Part shown: positions 1 to 11,270 of the stretch, one piece after another
Numbering within the stretch: position 1 is the stretch's first letter
Layout of the letters: every line of letters begins with the position of its first letter
Origin: Metarhizium brunneum
Taxonomy: Eukaryota > Ascomycota > Sordariomycetes > Hypocreales > Clavicipitaceae
Assembly: GCF_013426205.1 (NCBI RefSeq)
Contig: NC_089424.1
Span: 3,596,001-3,660,000 of the forward strand
Direction of reading: 5' to 3'
Length of the DNA: 64,000 nt
Program-made: the position numbers and the translations under genes
The notes under the pieces: generated by a model
Seen by the model: the letters and a program-made list of their open reading frames with translations, nothing else
What the model was told of the DNA's origin: nothing
The model's database searches: none

Positions 1-514
1 GGTGCGGGTCCTGTACGGCAAGTCCAGATTTCTCGCCGCCAGCAAAAAGATTGCCACGGCCCTCATCATCGTCGTCCTCGTAGTCGTCATCATCGTCTCC
101 CTCGTCATCGTGGGCATGGGCACCGCTACCAAGAGACCCTAACGTCGCAATGCCTTTCCTCTTGGGTTGTGACGTCGTCTGAGGACCTCCTCTGCTAGAC
201 GAAGCGGCGGCGGGAGCAGGTCGCCCGTCGAGCGTACGAGGCCCAGAATACGCGGACTCAGGCCTTGAATCGCCCGATCCGCTTTGCATCCTTGCTTCGT
301 CATCGTCCTGGAAAAAGCTGTTACAAGCGGCAATAAGATCCCATTGATTGGCATCAAGGTACTGCGTTGCCTGACAAAGATGTTAGGTCACGATTCTTGA
401 CAGCGACAAGATTACCCGCTGTAGATACCATACCTGCTCCGGACTGCAGTTGCACATGTTTGCAAAGTCTTGCACAAGCTTCTCCCGGTTGGGAGTGTCA
501 TGGTTGTCAGCCAT
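1..514 (-). CDS. SHP1: p47/Shp1-type UBX-domain cofactor of Cdc48, 5' part only
   Basis: Partial gene running off the left edge. Exon 1 is 434-514 (27 codons, starting MADNHDTPNREK) and exon 2 is 1-370, separated by a 63-bp GT-AG intron (371-433). The N-terminal 45 residues form a UBA-like helical domain (NREKLVQDFANMC, then ATQYLDANQWDLIAACNSFF). A disordered Ser/Pro stretch, KRKGIATLGSLGS and a long acidic Asp/Glu run follow, then the start of the SEP domain (NLFAGGEKSGLAVQDP). This order is that of p47/NSFL1C/Shp1, which links the AAA ATPase Cdc48/p97 to ubiquitinated substrates in ER/Golgi membrane fusion, proteasomal degradation and autophagy. The UBX domain should lie beyond the window. 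Family assignment is firm; the exon junction is inferred from frame and consensus. Confidence 0.9.
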
Positions 515-1064
515 GGTATAATGACGTGCGCAGAGCGCGGGGCAACTGAACAGACAGAAGTCGAAGAGGTGAAATTATCTTGCGATGCAGTTTCTGACGA
601 ATACGTGGGTTAGAGCACAACTGGTCGATATTTTGGTAGCAAAGGCTGTCCTGTGAGATAAAGAGACGTATGAGGATGATGGAAGGTGATAGAACTGAGC
701 TGTTTGTCAATGGGCGGCAGGCAACGGGACCCTCGTCATGACTCTGGCCTTGTCCCGCGTGGAAGCTGGAAGCTCCCCAGAAGCCCATGCCAAGTGGCGC
801 GACCCCACATTTGCTCACACACATGCCCGCCTGGCCACCTGCCAGTTGCCAGGCTGCACCGAGCGCCGCTCCTCTGCTTAGTCACTCAACAGTTCTCTCT
901 ACACCGTACTCCGTAGTCCGGCACTCGTAGACGAGATCGCGCACTTCCGACCTGCGAGGCGTACCCCAACAGCACCGAGTTGCTGCTGCCCACGATTTCA
1001 TTGTCCACCGTCCGCACGTACAAAGAGAGTCTACCCCTGATATAGACGAGGTCAACTGCCTACA
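515..1064. other. Intergenic spacer between divergent SHP1 and TOM13
   Basis: 550 bp between two start codons pointing away from each other, so it must hold both promoters and leaders. I see no clear TATA box. A gtactccgta motif lies at 903-912 and recurs elsewhere in the window. Open frames on both strands here have no recognisable protein character. Confidence 0.6.
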
Positions 1065-1562
1065 ATGGCCTCGGAAGATCCATCAAGTCACCTCGCCGAG
1101 TCTGGCATCACTATGCATTCTGACAGCGAACAATACTCCCCAGGCGAGGAGCTCTCAACCTCACCTGAGAGCTCGGGCTCTCCCGTCATTCTCTACAAGC
1201 CGCCCACTGTTTTGTCATTAATACGAGGCGCCGCTATCAACCTGCTGCTTCCTTTTATCAATGGTATGATGTTGGGATTCGGAGAGCTATTTGCTCACGA
1301 AGCTGCCTTTAGATTAGGTTGGGGAGGCACGAAGGTATGCTGGAACCGTTTACTAATGAGACATTTACGACGCAAAGTCACACCTGCTTTGCTCTCGTTG
1401 ACCAAGTCAGTGCCGTCATGTTTCTGACCTTAACTGATCGAAATGCGCTAGGTCTTTCCCATGTCACGAAGACGGGCGCACCCGATCGGCCCCGGTATTG
1501 AGGTCCGAGAGCGGCGACGAGGACCAGGACCTTCGTTGGATGACTTGGCAAGCTTGGAATAG
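1065..1562 (+). CDS. TOM13: Mitochondrial outer-membrane biogenesis protein TOM13/Mim1
   Basis: Two exons, 1065-1334 and 1452-1562, with a 117-bp intron; 126 aa. The N-terminal half is Ser/Glu-rich and disordered. The core (residues about 41-93) carries ILYKPPTVLSLIRGAAIN, one hydrophobic segment with small-residue spacing (LLLPFINGMMLGFG), and the conserved FAHEAAFRLGWGG, which is the TOM13/Mim1 signature. Exon 2 supplies a basic tail (VFPMSRRRAHPIGPG). Mim1 family proteins form the outer-membrane complex that inserts alpha-helical proteins and helps assemble TOM. The start is the first ATG of the open frame, with an A at -3. The next gene on the same strand, OXA1, is also a mitochondrial membrane-biogenesis gene. 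Confidence 0.88.
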
Positions 1563-2628
1563 GGGAGGGATGCACAATATAAGCATTACTTGGAGATACC
1601 GAGTTCCTCATGGCGTTGGAAATGATCGGCTACATCATCGCTGGGTCTACGGATCTTCTACCCACGACCGGCGAGCGGCGTTATAGCAAAAATTAGGGCA
1701 ATTGCTTCACTTGGTTTCATGTGAGATTAATAAGAGGCACGGCATGTCAAGGCGTACGAGGAGTGTCGAAGATGATGGTGTACATATATCTGCCGGCTGA
1801 GACCTGGCCTCATGATTGCGAGCCTCACTATATTAAACCAACTGCAAATTTAGATGTCGACGATTCAACTCTATTTTGAAATAGTTCTTGTTCATCTTAC
1901 TAGTTGGCATTAACATCCGATATCGCATTATAACAATTTAGGGGATATAGGTCTAGTCAGGAAAGTATCGTGATAGACCCTTCATTCGAGAGTGCCGTCA
2001 AGCCCTCATCACAAAATTGGCCATGAATTCCGAGGCCAATGGCCATGTCAGCCAACTATATGGTGTCAGCAAACTCCTTTCCGTAGTTGATGGATGTGTT
2101 TGCCGCTTTGTTCCCCGAGGTCCTCTGTACATGGATATATAAGAATTAAACGATTCTCTGACATAACTCGTCGCCCATTACTATACACAGCCGACGAATT
2201 TAACGATCTACTACTTCATCTGTTGTCAAAGTGTAAATCTCTGCACGTCTTATACGCCCCTCATTGCCCAACACCAGCCGACATACCGAACTTTCCAGTC
2301 TGCTGCCAATGCACAACCTGCCGTCTCCATAGAAGCGACATCCACACCTCTCAAGTTGCACTCACACAACATGACCACCGCAGATGCCTCTTACGAGGAG
2401 CATTGTAATATTCACCAATTGCAACCTTCAAGTCACATATTCAGATGAATCCTTGCCTGGGTCCTTATCGATAACGAGCATTCTTTGCACCACCAGCTAG
2501 GCTCAGGAACACCCGACGATTACCCGCCCAAGGTCCCCAAAAAATTGTCCAACGAACTACCAGCCAAAAGGGCCGTAGAAACATCGAGTGCTAAAATTCC
2601 CTGTATCACCGTCACCACAATCGCCGCG
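1563..2628. other. Spacer between TOM13 and OXA1
   Basis: About 1.07 kb with moderately AT-rich patches (1690-1960). It should contain the TOM13 3' end and the OXA1 promoter. The one sizeable open frame (2094-2408, +) uses a weak start and shows no domain-like character. No RNA gene or repeat recognised. Confidence 0.55.
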
Positions 2629-4262
2629 ATGCTTCCCAGTCGAGCCATTGCGCGCTCTGCGCCATCATTGGGGGCGCGGAGACAACTCCAGAGTAGATGG
2701 GCCGTAAGAAACTCCCCACTCCCTGCATCTTGTTATGCGTTCTCTCGTCCTACCGCAAAGATGCGTGCGTCGCGGCTAGAATACTGACAGAGTTGGCTCC
2801 CCGATTTTAGAACCCCCCGAGTGCCCTCTCGCAAAGACTTGGGAACGGTCGTCAATACGGGACATCCCCGCGCTTCAATCCGTCCAGCTTGACAACGTCA
2901 CCGTTCCGGACGCGAAATGTCGCTCCGCCCATCATGCTCGGGGGCGTATCCTCATCTCGGCAGTTCTCACTCTGGGGCTACGGCAAGAAGAAGACACCCG
3001 AGGAAGAACCCGTGGCCTCAAAGCCGGAAACTACCACAACCACATCCGAGGCCGGCCGTCCCGTAGACCCAACCCCCGAAAACGTCGTCCCCTCGCCGCC
3101 CACCGAGCCCGCAGTCCCAGCGTCCGAAGTCGACCTCTCCTCCATTTCCGACATCGTCAACGGGCAGGACATTCTCAACATGTCCGAACAGATCGGATAC
3201 CTGAAAGCCCTGGGTCTAGATTTCGGCACCGGCCCCACGTCTGTCATGCAATGGGCCCTCGAACACGTCCACATCTATAGCGGCCTCGGATGGGGGGCTT
3301 CCATCATGGCCACGGCCGTGCTCCTACGCTGCATCATGTTCTACCCGCAGGTCCGCAGTCTCAAGTTCAACGCCGTCATGCAGAACCTGCGCAAGGACCC
3401 CCGGTCCCAAGAAGCCATGAAGTTGGTCCAGCAGGGCTTCGCAAACCAGGACAACGAGATGCGCCAAAAGGGCCAGTATCTGAACAAGATGCTCAAGGAA
3501 CAGTACGGCGTCAACAACTGGGGCATGCTGTGGTCCTTTGGCCAGATCCCGTTCACATTTGGACTGTTCCGCATCGTCAGCGGCATGGCAAATGTTCCCG
3601 TGCCGGCCATGGAGACCGCCGGATACCTCTGGTTCACCGACCTGACGGCCACCGACCCATACTTCATCCTCCCTGCCGCCGGTACCGCTCTCATGGTCGG
3701 CGCCCTAGCCGTACGTTTCCACACTTGCTATCCTCCAAGTTCCCCCCTCCCCCGGTCCACCAGCTAATTAATGCCCGTACAGATCAATGCCAAGCACACC
3801 CCCGAATCGCAAAAGAAGATGCTCAAAACAATGACCTACGTCTTCGGCGCCGTCGGCTTCATCGGTACCACATTCCTCTCCGCCGCCGTCAACCTCATGA
3901 CTGTTGCCCTCGGCGCATCCACCCTCATCACCGCCATCGTCCTCAACAACGCCCTCGTCCGACGAACCGTCGGCCTACCCCCCCACCCTACCGCCTCATC
4001 CACCGCCCCCCAGAAAACCACGTACGAGGCTCCCCGTGCCGCCAACACCCCCGAGCCTGGTCTCCGAGAACGTCTCGAATCCAGCCTCAACGACATGAAG
4101 AAGGGCATGTCTGACCAAATCACAAATTACACGGGAACGTATAGCGGCACCGACGAGGAAAAGGCTGAGAGGAAGCGAAAGGAGCTGATGCGCAAGCTGG
4201 AGGATACCCGCAAGCAGCAGGAGCGTGAGGAATTTGAGAAAAAGTACAAGACAAAGAGCTAG
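2629..4262 (+). CDS. OXA1: Mitochondrial inner-membrane insertase OXA1
   Basis: Three exons, 2629-2703, 2811-3710 and 3783-4262; 484 aa. Both introns fall between codons and follow GT-AG. Exon 1 encodes an Arg-rich presequence (MLPSRAIARSAPSLGARR) continued in exon 2 (SQRLGNGRQYG). After a Pro/Thr/Glu-rich linker, the YidC/Oxa1 domain starts near residue 180. It has a first membrane segment (GWGASIMATAVLLRCIMFYP), the charged matrix hairpin (KDPRSQEAMKLVQQGFANQD) and further hydrophobic segments including NNWGMLWSFGQIPFTFGLF. The C-terminus is a Lys/Arg/Glu coiled coil ending EEFEKKYKTKS, as expected for the matrix ribosome-binding tail. OXA1 inserts mitochondrially encoded and some imported proteins into the inner membrane. 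Length and topology match the family. Confidence 0.93.
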
Positions 4263-4711
4263 TGTGGTGGATGCTGTTCGATATGGTGGACGAACATGTA
4301 ACTTTTATGCATTTCATGTACAAAAATGGATATCTAGAGGCTTTGGGGGAGAATGTGGTGGCTCCGGCGGGGTTAGATTCATCTCCCGAGAAGATATGGC
4401 TTGTACATTAGAGTTTTCAAAAACACAGCGCATCCCCATCCTATTTTGAAAGGGCCTTTGGAAATCAAAAGAAGAAATATACAAACTCGATGAAAATAGA
4501 CCTTTGGTCAAAGAGCCCTTTCGCGGACCATCTATTCATATAACTAATCTCGGGGCAAAAGTATTCATTCACTGATTTATACTGTAGGGATATCGTCGTG
4601 CAAAAAGGTGTCTACCGTTCCGTCCACCCTACGTCGTCATGTGGCTCGTAATAAATGACCGAGTAGGGATCAGTTTCTTCTCCCGCCAAGCCCCTCTGTT
4701 GCTGTCGCGAA
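4263..4711. other. Convergent 3' spacer between OXA1 and the DUF1688 gene
   Basis: 449 bp between two stop codons facing each other. It should hold the 3' UTRs and poly(A) sites of both genes. Long AT-rich runs (about 4290-4560) fit that. No gene seen. Confidence 0.6.
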
Positions 4712-6576
4712 TTAGAATACGGTTCCGTCACTGTCAATCAGGATTGGCGGCTCCTTGGTGTTTGGCCGGTTGATCTCGGCGATTTCGCGGCCTCCCTGAC
4801 CGATGATGGATTAGTAACGTCAGAGGAGCATGGTAACAAGAACAGTCAACTCACCTTCCAACTTCCCGCTTCCAGGAGCTGGGGCAGAGTCATCTCATTA
4901 CCAGCAAGTTCATTTTTGAGATGCTTATTGACTTCTGCACAGAGCAAATCAAGCAGACCGACTGTTGCGCCACGCCATTCAACCACGACATCGTCGCTAG
5001 GCTCAAACATGGGGGCTACCTCCACCCCGTCATGGCCAGTCCGGCGGCAATAATCGGCGTAATTCTGGAGACCGCGCTCCATGTCATCCTTCTTCAAATT
5101 CAGTACACCAACATCTACAAACAGCCCGCCGTTACGGTACTCTGGCAAACCAGTAAGTAATTCAGTACCAGCGAAGTGCATGTTCAGGAGCGATTGCATT
5201 GGCTGCATGAGAGAGTATGTGAGCCATTGGGTGAGCTTGTGGAACGGCAAGATCGATTCCCAGGATGCGGCACCAGGATTGGGCATAGCTTGGCAAGGCC
5301 ATGCATCTCCAAGGGATACGCCATTTAAGGCTGTTCGTGATGGGGGCCAGATAGGAGCTAAACCATTCATTAAGACGTTCCATAGGACCGGCAACGGCAC
5401 AATTAACATGGAAGACGCCTGTGTTGAAGGGTGTGAAAGCAGGTGGTCTAAAACGCCATTGTCAGAGAAATACGCTTTTAAACCATGCAGCGCTTGTTCC
5501 ATACCGATCATATTACCAGGTCTGCCATCTGCACCAAAGTACTCAGTCTTATCACTGAGAGCGCCGGCAAGCCGGATGAGGAGCTCGGTGCGACCCTTTA
5601 GGCCAGCCAGTTCGGCCCCGGGGCGAGATTGAAGCCCTGCTTCAAGCTTTTCCACAGTCAAGGCTTTGAGTCCATCTTTGTCGACTTGGAACTTGTTGCT
5701 TGCATTTCCGGAGAAGAGACCCTTGAGTAGTCATCAGCCTTGACCGCTCAACTTGCCAAATTGAACGGCTGTGGACATCCGTACCTCTTTGAACATTTCT
5801 AAGCTGGCGACGGCCAACCCTTCGGAGCGTCGATAAATCTTCCCATTCTCCGTGCTCTTGTAGCTCCACTGAGTACCGGCACCAGCATCCAACAGTACGC
5901 TGACCAAGAACAGGTCAATCAGTCGACGACAACGCTCGGTGCTGTCAACAGACTCTGGCCAGGAATCGAGCAACTCCTTAACGCGATCACGATCGCCGAC
6001 GCAAAAATGCTGATATCGTCCATGCCCGGGTATAGTGTTAAAAGGTGCCTCGTAGTCCCGCTGTGACCCATGTTAATTCGGATTTTATGTTCAGACCATA
6101 TTTCCCAAAGAGGGGTTGTGGAAAACGTCATGACACCGGCCATCTCCGGGGGAAAAAGGGAGATGATGCGTGCGGGGAAACAGGTAAAACATGTATTGTA
6201 GTGATGAACATACCTTGATTAGGCCAGAAACAAAGGTGACGACATTGGGCAACTTGGCGAGATCAACATCAAAGTGATTGAGTTCGTTGCGCGTCGCCTT
6301 GTCCATGATAATCTTGCTCCTCTCCCTCACGGCACCTAAGCTGCGGAGGTATCCGACAGGGTCCAACTGAGGATCCGGGGGTCGAGGAAGATCGACTTTG
6401 GGCAACTTGATCGGCGACATTGGTGATAGCGGTGTGCCTGCTGACGTGAAACTTCCGGCTGAGGTGCGGTTTCCGATGCCTCGTGAGTTTCCAGAGGCAA
6501 CGCTGGTTGTTGACTGAGAAGCTAGAATGGATGAGTTACCCTTGGGGGCCTTGTCCTTTCGAGAAAAGAAGCCCAT
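4712..6576 (-). CDS. URC4: DUF1688 protein of the Urc4/Urg3 family (uracil catabolism)
   Basis: Four exons on the minus strand: 6576-6214, 6060-5785, 5721-4855 and 4795-4712; about 529 aa. Introns are 153, 63 and 59 bp, all GT-AG and phase 0. The first 60 residues are Ser/Thr-rich with a possible N-myristoylation start (MGFFSRK). Family blocks follow in order: YLRSLGAVRERS, the VSVLLDAGAGTQW block, RRSEGLAVASLEMFKE, GLKGRTELLIRLAGAL, PFHKLTQWLTYSLMQP, LTGLPEYRNGGLFVDVGVL, VVEWRGATVGLLD and PQLLEAGSWK. URC4 of Lachancea kluyveri and urg3 of fission yeast are required for or induced during uracil use as nitrogen source; the exact reaction is not established to my knowledge. The start is the first ATG of exon 1. 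No uracil-pathway neighbour lies nearby. Confidence 0.88.
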
Positions 6577-7048
6577 TGTGGTTGGCTAGTTATCTGATAC
6601 GAAGGGCAGAACTCAACCAGGCACACTCGCAGGTGGCCGATGAGGGGCAGGGTGCGGGGAGAGCTCTGCTCGGCTCAGGAGCCGCAGGTGACAAGTGACA
6701 GATCGTGCCGTGATTGCAGATATGCTGGACGATGGCGCACTTTATGCTCGCGGGGTTATTATTGTCAAGGGATCTTGTGGTGCGTTGAACAGATGCACTC
6801 AATCCAAGGTTGTCCGAGTCGCGAGCCAGGTAAAATCGAACCGAATTAATGACCGTGACGTTCTGGACCAGGAGTGAGCGAGCAAGACGGATGCTTTTGA
6901 AGTGGCGGCGAAGGCTCCTAGGACGTCGAGCAACTTGAGAAACGAGGGCAGGGGTCTAGGCGGGGACTGAACGATGAACCAGGCAGCTCAGTGGCTTGTC
7001 CCAGAAGTCTGTCCTAGCTGGGATTTGTGGTCGGTCCACCACCAAGTG

Positions 7049-7062
7049 CTCCGTACGGAGTA
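7049..7062. repeat. Palindromic ctccgtacggag word, recurring in the window
   Basis: A perfect 12-bp palindrome (ctccgtacggag, 7049-7060) followed by ta. Half-sites of the same word occur at 903-912 (gtactccgta), 7268-7277 (gtacggagta) and 9081-9089 (gtactccgt), all intergenic. It may be a dispersed short repeat or a protein-binding site; its role is unknown. Confidence 0.4.
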
Positions 7063-7990
7063 GTATGGTGATTTGCTTACCAAGGTTAAAGGCTGGTTCT
7101 GCACGGATGTAACGCCGATTGGTGCTGGACCAACCGCGCCTGGAGGGTTTGGGGCTTTCCAAGTATTGCCCCGAAGCTAACCAAATTCGCAGCTATCTCA
7201 CTTGAAAAATTTATAAATGTCCAATTTTGGCAGCCGTCGTAGGTCAAGCGGCTATGTCGCTGTACAGTGTACGGAGTAGTACTATGCGCCTTGATTCATT
7301 TGCTTCGTCTTGGTCTCTCGGCTGTGTCGGCTGTGTCGTTGTCTGGCAGCAGCCGCAAGGGCACTGCAATTTATGGGGTCGAGTCAAGGTATAATTTGCT
7401 GTGGCCTGGGCAGCAGCAACACCTCATGCTAGCCCAAGTGGCTGCCCTAGATTTCCATGCCCTGGTTAGCGACCGTCGATCAACGGTTTTGAGAAGGATG
7501 TGTTGCCCTACCTATTCCCCTCGAGTCAGTCAGTGCAGTCGGTGCGGTTTTGCGGCCGTTGGTCATAGAGCCAAAATGGCTGGTGCCTAGGCCCCCTGTG
7601 TTGTTAGATGGCGGATGGATACCCCGTATCTCGAAATCCAGGAGAAATGGGTCAGGGTCTACTCCGAATGTACGCTCCGCTCCGTGGGTCTGGATGAGCA
7701 AACTGCCACAGGCACAACAAGCATTCTGGGGTGGAAACAAGAATCTTGTGTAACGCCTAGGCCCTGCCCAGTGCCCAAGTGGCAAACTGCCATCCAAACG
7801 GCCATGGCCAGTCGCGGGGCCCAGCCTAATTCTGAATGTAGAGAAGGACTCGATGCGTCGTGCAGGAGACATTGATCTCGCAGCCGCGCTCTCTTGGCGT
7901 CCAACGATGAATCAGCCCGCCTTCTCCCTCTCGGCTGTCTGTGGTCCTCGCCGTGGTGGAATGCCCGACACTGCCCACTAGGTCAAGTCC

Positions 7991-8020
7991 CTACCTACCT
8001 CAATACCTCTAAGTAGGTAG
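7991..8020. repeat. Short inverted repeat (ctacctac / gtaggtag)
   Basis: Left arm ctacctac at 7991-7998 and right arm gtaggtag at 8013-8020 flank a 14-nt loop, giving a potential hairpin. It lies in the gene-poor spacer and no transcript context is visible. Confidence 0.4.
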
Positions 8021-9983
8021 GTATGCAACATGAGGAGAGCCGAGACTTTCTGAATGATGAAAGGACCTCGAGCAAGCATTCAGGGCTGAGGGCAAACCTT
8101 GTTCACTGGCCATTGCGATGTGTTACATGACCATCTGGTTGCCAATTGACCGAGAGGTGCATGAGACGACCCGCAGCCAATGTACAGGTAATGTACGGTT
8201 AATGTGCAGGTAGTAATGTACAACGGTTGTCGTTGTCAATGTTCCGAGATGCATTCCGAGCTGCATGTCTGACGCAAGGATGTGGTGCAGGTGATGCTGA
8301 TCATAGTGCTCTGCTGGTGGTGCAGGTAAGCAGACAGGCAAGTGTACCGAGCAGTGGCAGCCATGTGGCCCAGGCCATGCGCCGGCATTGATGGCGCACA
8401 CGATACACGATGTAGACAAGCACCGAGAATTGAGATTGGAACGTGTTGTAGGCTACGTGCTATGGAGCATATGCGCGCCTCTCCTGGGTTGCTCAAGTAC
8501 GGAGAAATAAAGGTTCCATTCAAGATGCATGTGTGGGTGTCTGCTTCCGCATTGGACAAGATGGCTCCTTCCTTTCCTAGAAATCCATCACGCCTTGGCC
8601 GAACTCGTGGTTTCTGTTGAAATGCTTTGCTCTGAACTCCCTACAACTGCCGCACCTACAATCCCAACATCCCCAACACCCCGAATCCTAGCAAAATGCA
8701 TTGTACATACACTAAAAAACGGACCCGACATCTGACTTTGCATTTTGCACGTTTACTCAACCAGGACCAACCAGATGGCGACCTTGACCAGCGATGAAAA
8801 ATTCGTCGTTCAGGGATGCCATCGCATAGCATGTCTTGTTGAAGAGAATGGTCCGAGACTCTCGGCACCAGACAAGTCGTCCGATAAAACCCCAAATCCT
8901 CCCGCAGCAGCGAACCAATAGACCCTGCATGCCTCCATCTTTACCTGGGCCTCGTTAGTTCAGCCCAGAGTTCGGAGCTAGTTGTCAGGCGAACGGCTAG
9001 TTCCCAGACGTGCAGCGGGAGCCGGCGGCCGGTGGCCCACGGTTGAGCGAAAAATCGGCAACTGCATTTTGCTTTGGATCTGGTACTCCGTCGCATGCCT
9101 GTCCCCTAGACATGTAAGTTATGCCATCCCGAGTGCTTATGTATGTATGTACAGTACGTCGCAAGGAGCAGACTAGACCGGCATTTACATGGCTTGGTGG
9201 CCATGTGAACACCATGCAAGGCACCATGACGCCACCGAGAAAACACTGCTCCAATCTTAGATAAACGGGTTGATGCTTGTCAGGGGCATCAACATATCGA
9301 GTTGGATACTCAGCCGTCTCAACAAACAGGGTGGCAGTTCAATCCATCATTCAGCCATCCCAGCCATTGGGCTCGCTCACTCACCTGTGTTCTTGTCGAT
9401 AGAACATCATCTAGGCCACCGAAGAGATCAGCCCTGTCAACTGGGCTGTTTTGTAACGAAACATGGGACGACAGCGGGCACGGACCCTTGCCGCCACATT
9501 TTCATCCCCTTTTTTGCTTCTGCCAAACTCCCTGCATCACGCAAGAGCGGTTCAGCTCAATTTTCGCCTAAATAAATGCCACTTCCAGTTTGATTTCTGA
9601 CACAACTCGAGTAAACTCACAGACATGACATAGGTAGAACTTCATACTCGGCCGCCGATGCCCAGGGCGCTAATCTTGAGCGCCCGGAACAGGGTTGTTT
9701 TCTTCACAAGCCCATTCCATAACCGCACTTTTCATACCTAGAAGACTGCGTTTAAACATGCTCCTCCAAAAGGAGCATGCGGGCATACTTCTGGACCAGA
9801 AACCTTCATGGCCATGAGATTGACCACGTACAAGCGACAATTGCTGCTGCATGGCGAGGTAGAGAGTGAGCAGGAATTCCAAATACCAACTGCAACGGTG
9901 ACGGTGACGGCTGGTCAATTTAAGACGACTCAGACTACTTCCTTTGTAGGAAATTTGGCGGCCGTTCACCATTCTGCAAGGGA

Positions 9984-9989
9984 TATAAA
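9984..9989 (+). promoter_or_regulatory. Candidate TATA box for the 10189 gene
   Basis: TATAAA inside gggatataaacgc, 200 bp upstream of the next start codon on the plus strand. Distance and context fit a focused fungal promoter with a leader of about 170 nt. No transcription start evidence. Confidence 0.4.
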
Positions 9990-10098
9990 CGCACTACTTT
10001 GCTCATTCCAAGGGGGGTTCACACCCCGCGTGACGTCAAATCGTTATCAAAGCGCTTTATCACGGAGCAACAAGAAAACGGTGGTATCACGTAACTAC

Positions 10099-10110
10099 CT
10101 AGGTACCTAG
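10099..10110. repeat. 12-bp perfect palindrome ctaggtacctag
   Basis: Perfect palindrome ctaggtacctag, 79 bp upstream of the 10189 start codon. It could be a dimer-binding site in the leader or promoter, or simply one of the AGGTACCT-type words scattered through fungal intergenic DNA. Confidence 0.35.
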
Positions 10111-10188
10111 GATAGGAATTGGATTGAATGCGAAGATCATAAACTCTCCATCAACATTCTGCGTCTTGAGCTTCACTTGGAAAGAAAC

Positions 10189-10818
10189 ATGACGAAATTT
10201 AACTCCTTCCTCCTCGCAACATCGATCACTCAGCTTACATTGCCTCCGGACCTTCCTGCGCTCTCGGGAAATTTCCACCTCATAGCGCATGTCAAGTCTC
10301 CCAACATCACCAAGTTCACGGCCGGCATTGGAAACTGGGAGGTGGCCTCACTGCCGGGGCCCGGCTGCCATGAGCCCCTTTCGCTGAAGAAGCCTAGCAA
10401 TAACGGCACGGCCAGCGGCACCACGTTCTGGTTCAACCCGGAGACGACGGGCATCGCGTACGGTGATGGCGAAGACATGAAGACTTTATCCGTTCCAAAG
10501 GGAGGACACGGCGAACGCGCACTCAGCATGGACTGCAGGAGGGGGACGCCCGGAGTCAGAATCGTCCCGCGGGAAGATGGGCCGCAGCTTGTGTACGGGA
10601 GCAACGGGACGTTTTACGTGTGTCCACGGAGAGTACGCGCCCAGGGGATAGCGCAGCTGCTGTACCGAGAGAAAGACGAGCTGTTGCCGTACATGTGTGC
10701 GGACGTGGCGCTGTTTGCGAAGTGGGCGAAGGGCAGGACGAGGGGGGACGAGTCCGTCGTGGATTGCTGCACGGACGTCCGCGACGGGGTCTGCATGTTT
10801 CCCCCTCAGCCTCGGTAG
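10189..10818 (+). CDS. Predicted secreted protein of unknown function (DUF7907-like pattern)
   Basis: Single exon, 209 aa, starting MTKFNSFLLATSITQLTL. The N-terminus has one Lys then a short hydrophobic stretch, a weak signal peptide. The body resembles a loosely remembered class of small secreted fungal beta-rich proteins: GNFHLIAHVKSP, a central TTGIAYG, a GTPGVRIV block and NGTFYVCPR. Four potential N-glycosylation sites (NIT, NGT twice, NNG context) and six Cys late in the protein (CADV, VDCC, GVCMF and earlier) support passage through the ER. A TATA box lies 200 bp upstream. Flanking DNA is gene-poor. Function is unknown and the DUF7907 link is tentative. An upstream exon giving a stronger signal peptide is possible. 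Confidence 0.6.
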   Translation: MTKFNSFLLATSITQLTLPPDLPALSGNFHLIAHVKSPNITKFTAGIGNWEVASLPGPGCHEPLSLKKPSNNGTASGTTFWFNPETTGIAYGDGEDMKTLSVPKGGHGERALSMDCRRGTPGVRIVPREDGPQLVYGSNGTFYVCPRRVRAQGIAQLLYREKDELLPYMCADVALFAKWAKGRTRGDESVVDCCTDVRDGVCMFPPQPR

Positions 10819-11270
10819 ATGGGTGGTGGGCGTGATTTTTGCTAATGTTCGCTTCGTGGATTATCGCGTGTTGCTGGCCCCCTAACCAGCCTGATAAGCG
10901 TGTATTCTAAACTTTTTAGCGTCCCCGTGAAAGGGGCAACTTAATTCTTAGTGTTACTAATACCTTGGCCCTCTTGGCCTCATCATATGAGAAAAACGAT
11001 CTATTTTTATGACTTCCTGCTGCAGATTGGCGTCATCATTTTGTGCTCGTACGGCCCGGTCCACGCCCCAGGTTTTGGCACTTCTAGACATGCACTTTCT
11101 TGGGAGGACAAGAGTAGAAATAGTGAGATTTAGCGGCTTGGCCTCGCATTAGCAAGTTGTCCTGATGGCGTCACCGTACTAAGCTGTCTGCCAGTGTTGC
11201 ATTGCGCTTCTTTCGAGAGAATGGTCGTTTCCCCGGGACGGACTCATCGACTTGTTGAGTGATGCGCTTT
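10819..11270. other. Spacer between the secreted protein and the STAND relic
   Basis: About 450 bp, AT-rich near 10905-10990, with no reading frame of interest. It should contain the 3' end of the 10189 gene. On the minus strand it lies downstream of the broken Helo-like gene and may hold more of its decayed sequence, but I cannot recognise any. Confidence 0.45.

Larger units (their letters stand above)
6577..10188. other. 3.6-kb gene-poor spacer with short palindromes
   Basis: No open frame here is convincing. The longest, 7480-7872 on the minus strand, lacks low-complexity balance, splice context or family similarity. The stretch carries short palindromes and hairpins (7049-7060, 7991-8020, 10099-10110) and a cluster of tgtac/gtacagg-type words near 8170-8230. 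The right end includes a plausible TATA box for the next gene. A lineage-specific, rapidly diverging gene or non-coding RNA cannot be excluded. Confidence 0.5.

Noticed and set aside
2094..2408. 104-codon plus frame between TOM13 and OXA1
   Set aside because: Cys/His/Leu-rich text without family resemblance, positioned in the OXA1 promoter region.
3290..4114. 274-codon plus frame inside OXA1
   Set aside because: Out-of-frame shadow of OXA1 exons 2 and 3 crossing a real intron; Arg/His/Pro-rich and without motifs.
6830..6880. tRNA-like B-box (GGTTCGATTTTACC on the minus strand)
   Set aside because: I could not fold a cloverleaf: no matching acceptor or anticodon stem around it.
7480..7872. 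130-codon minus frame in the gene-poor spacer
   Set aside because: No motif, no splice context and an equally long frame on the other strand; likely chance.
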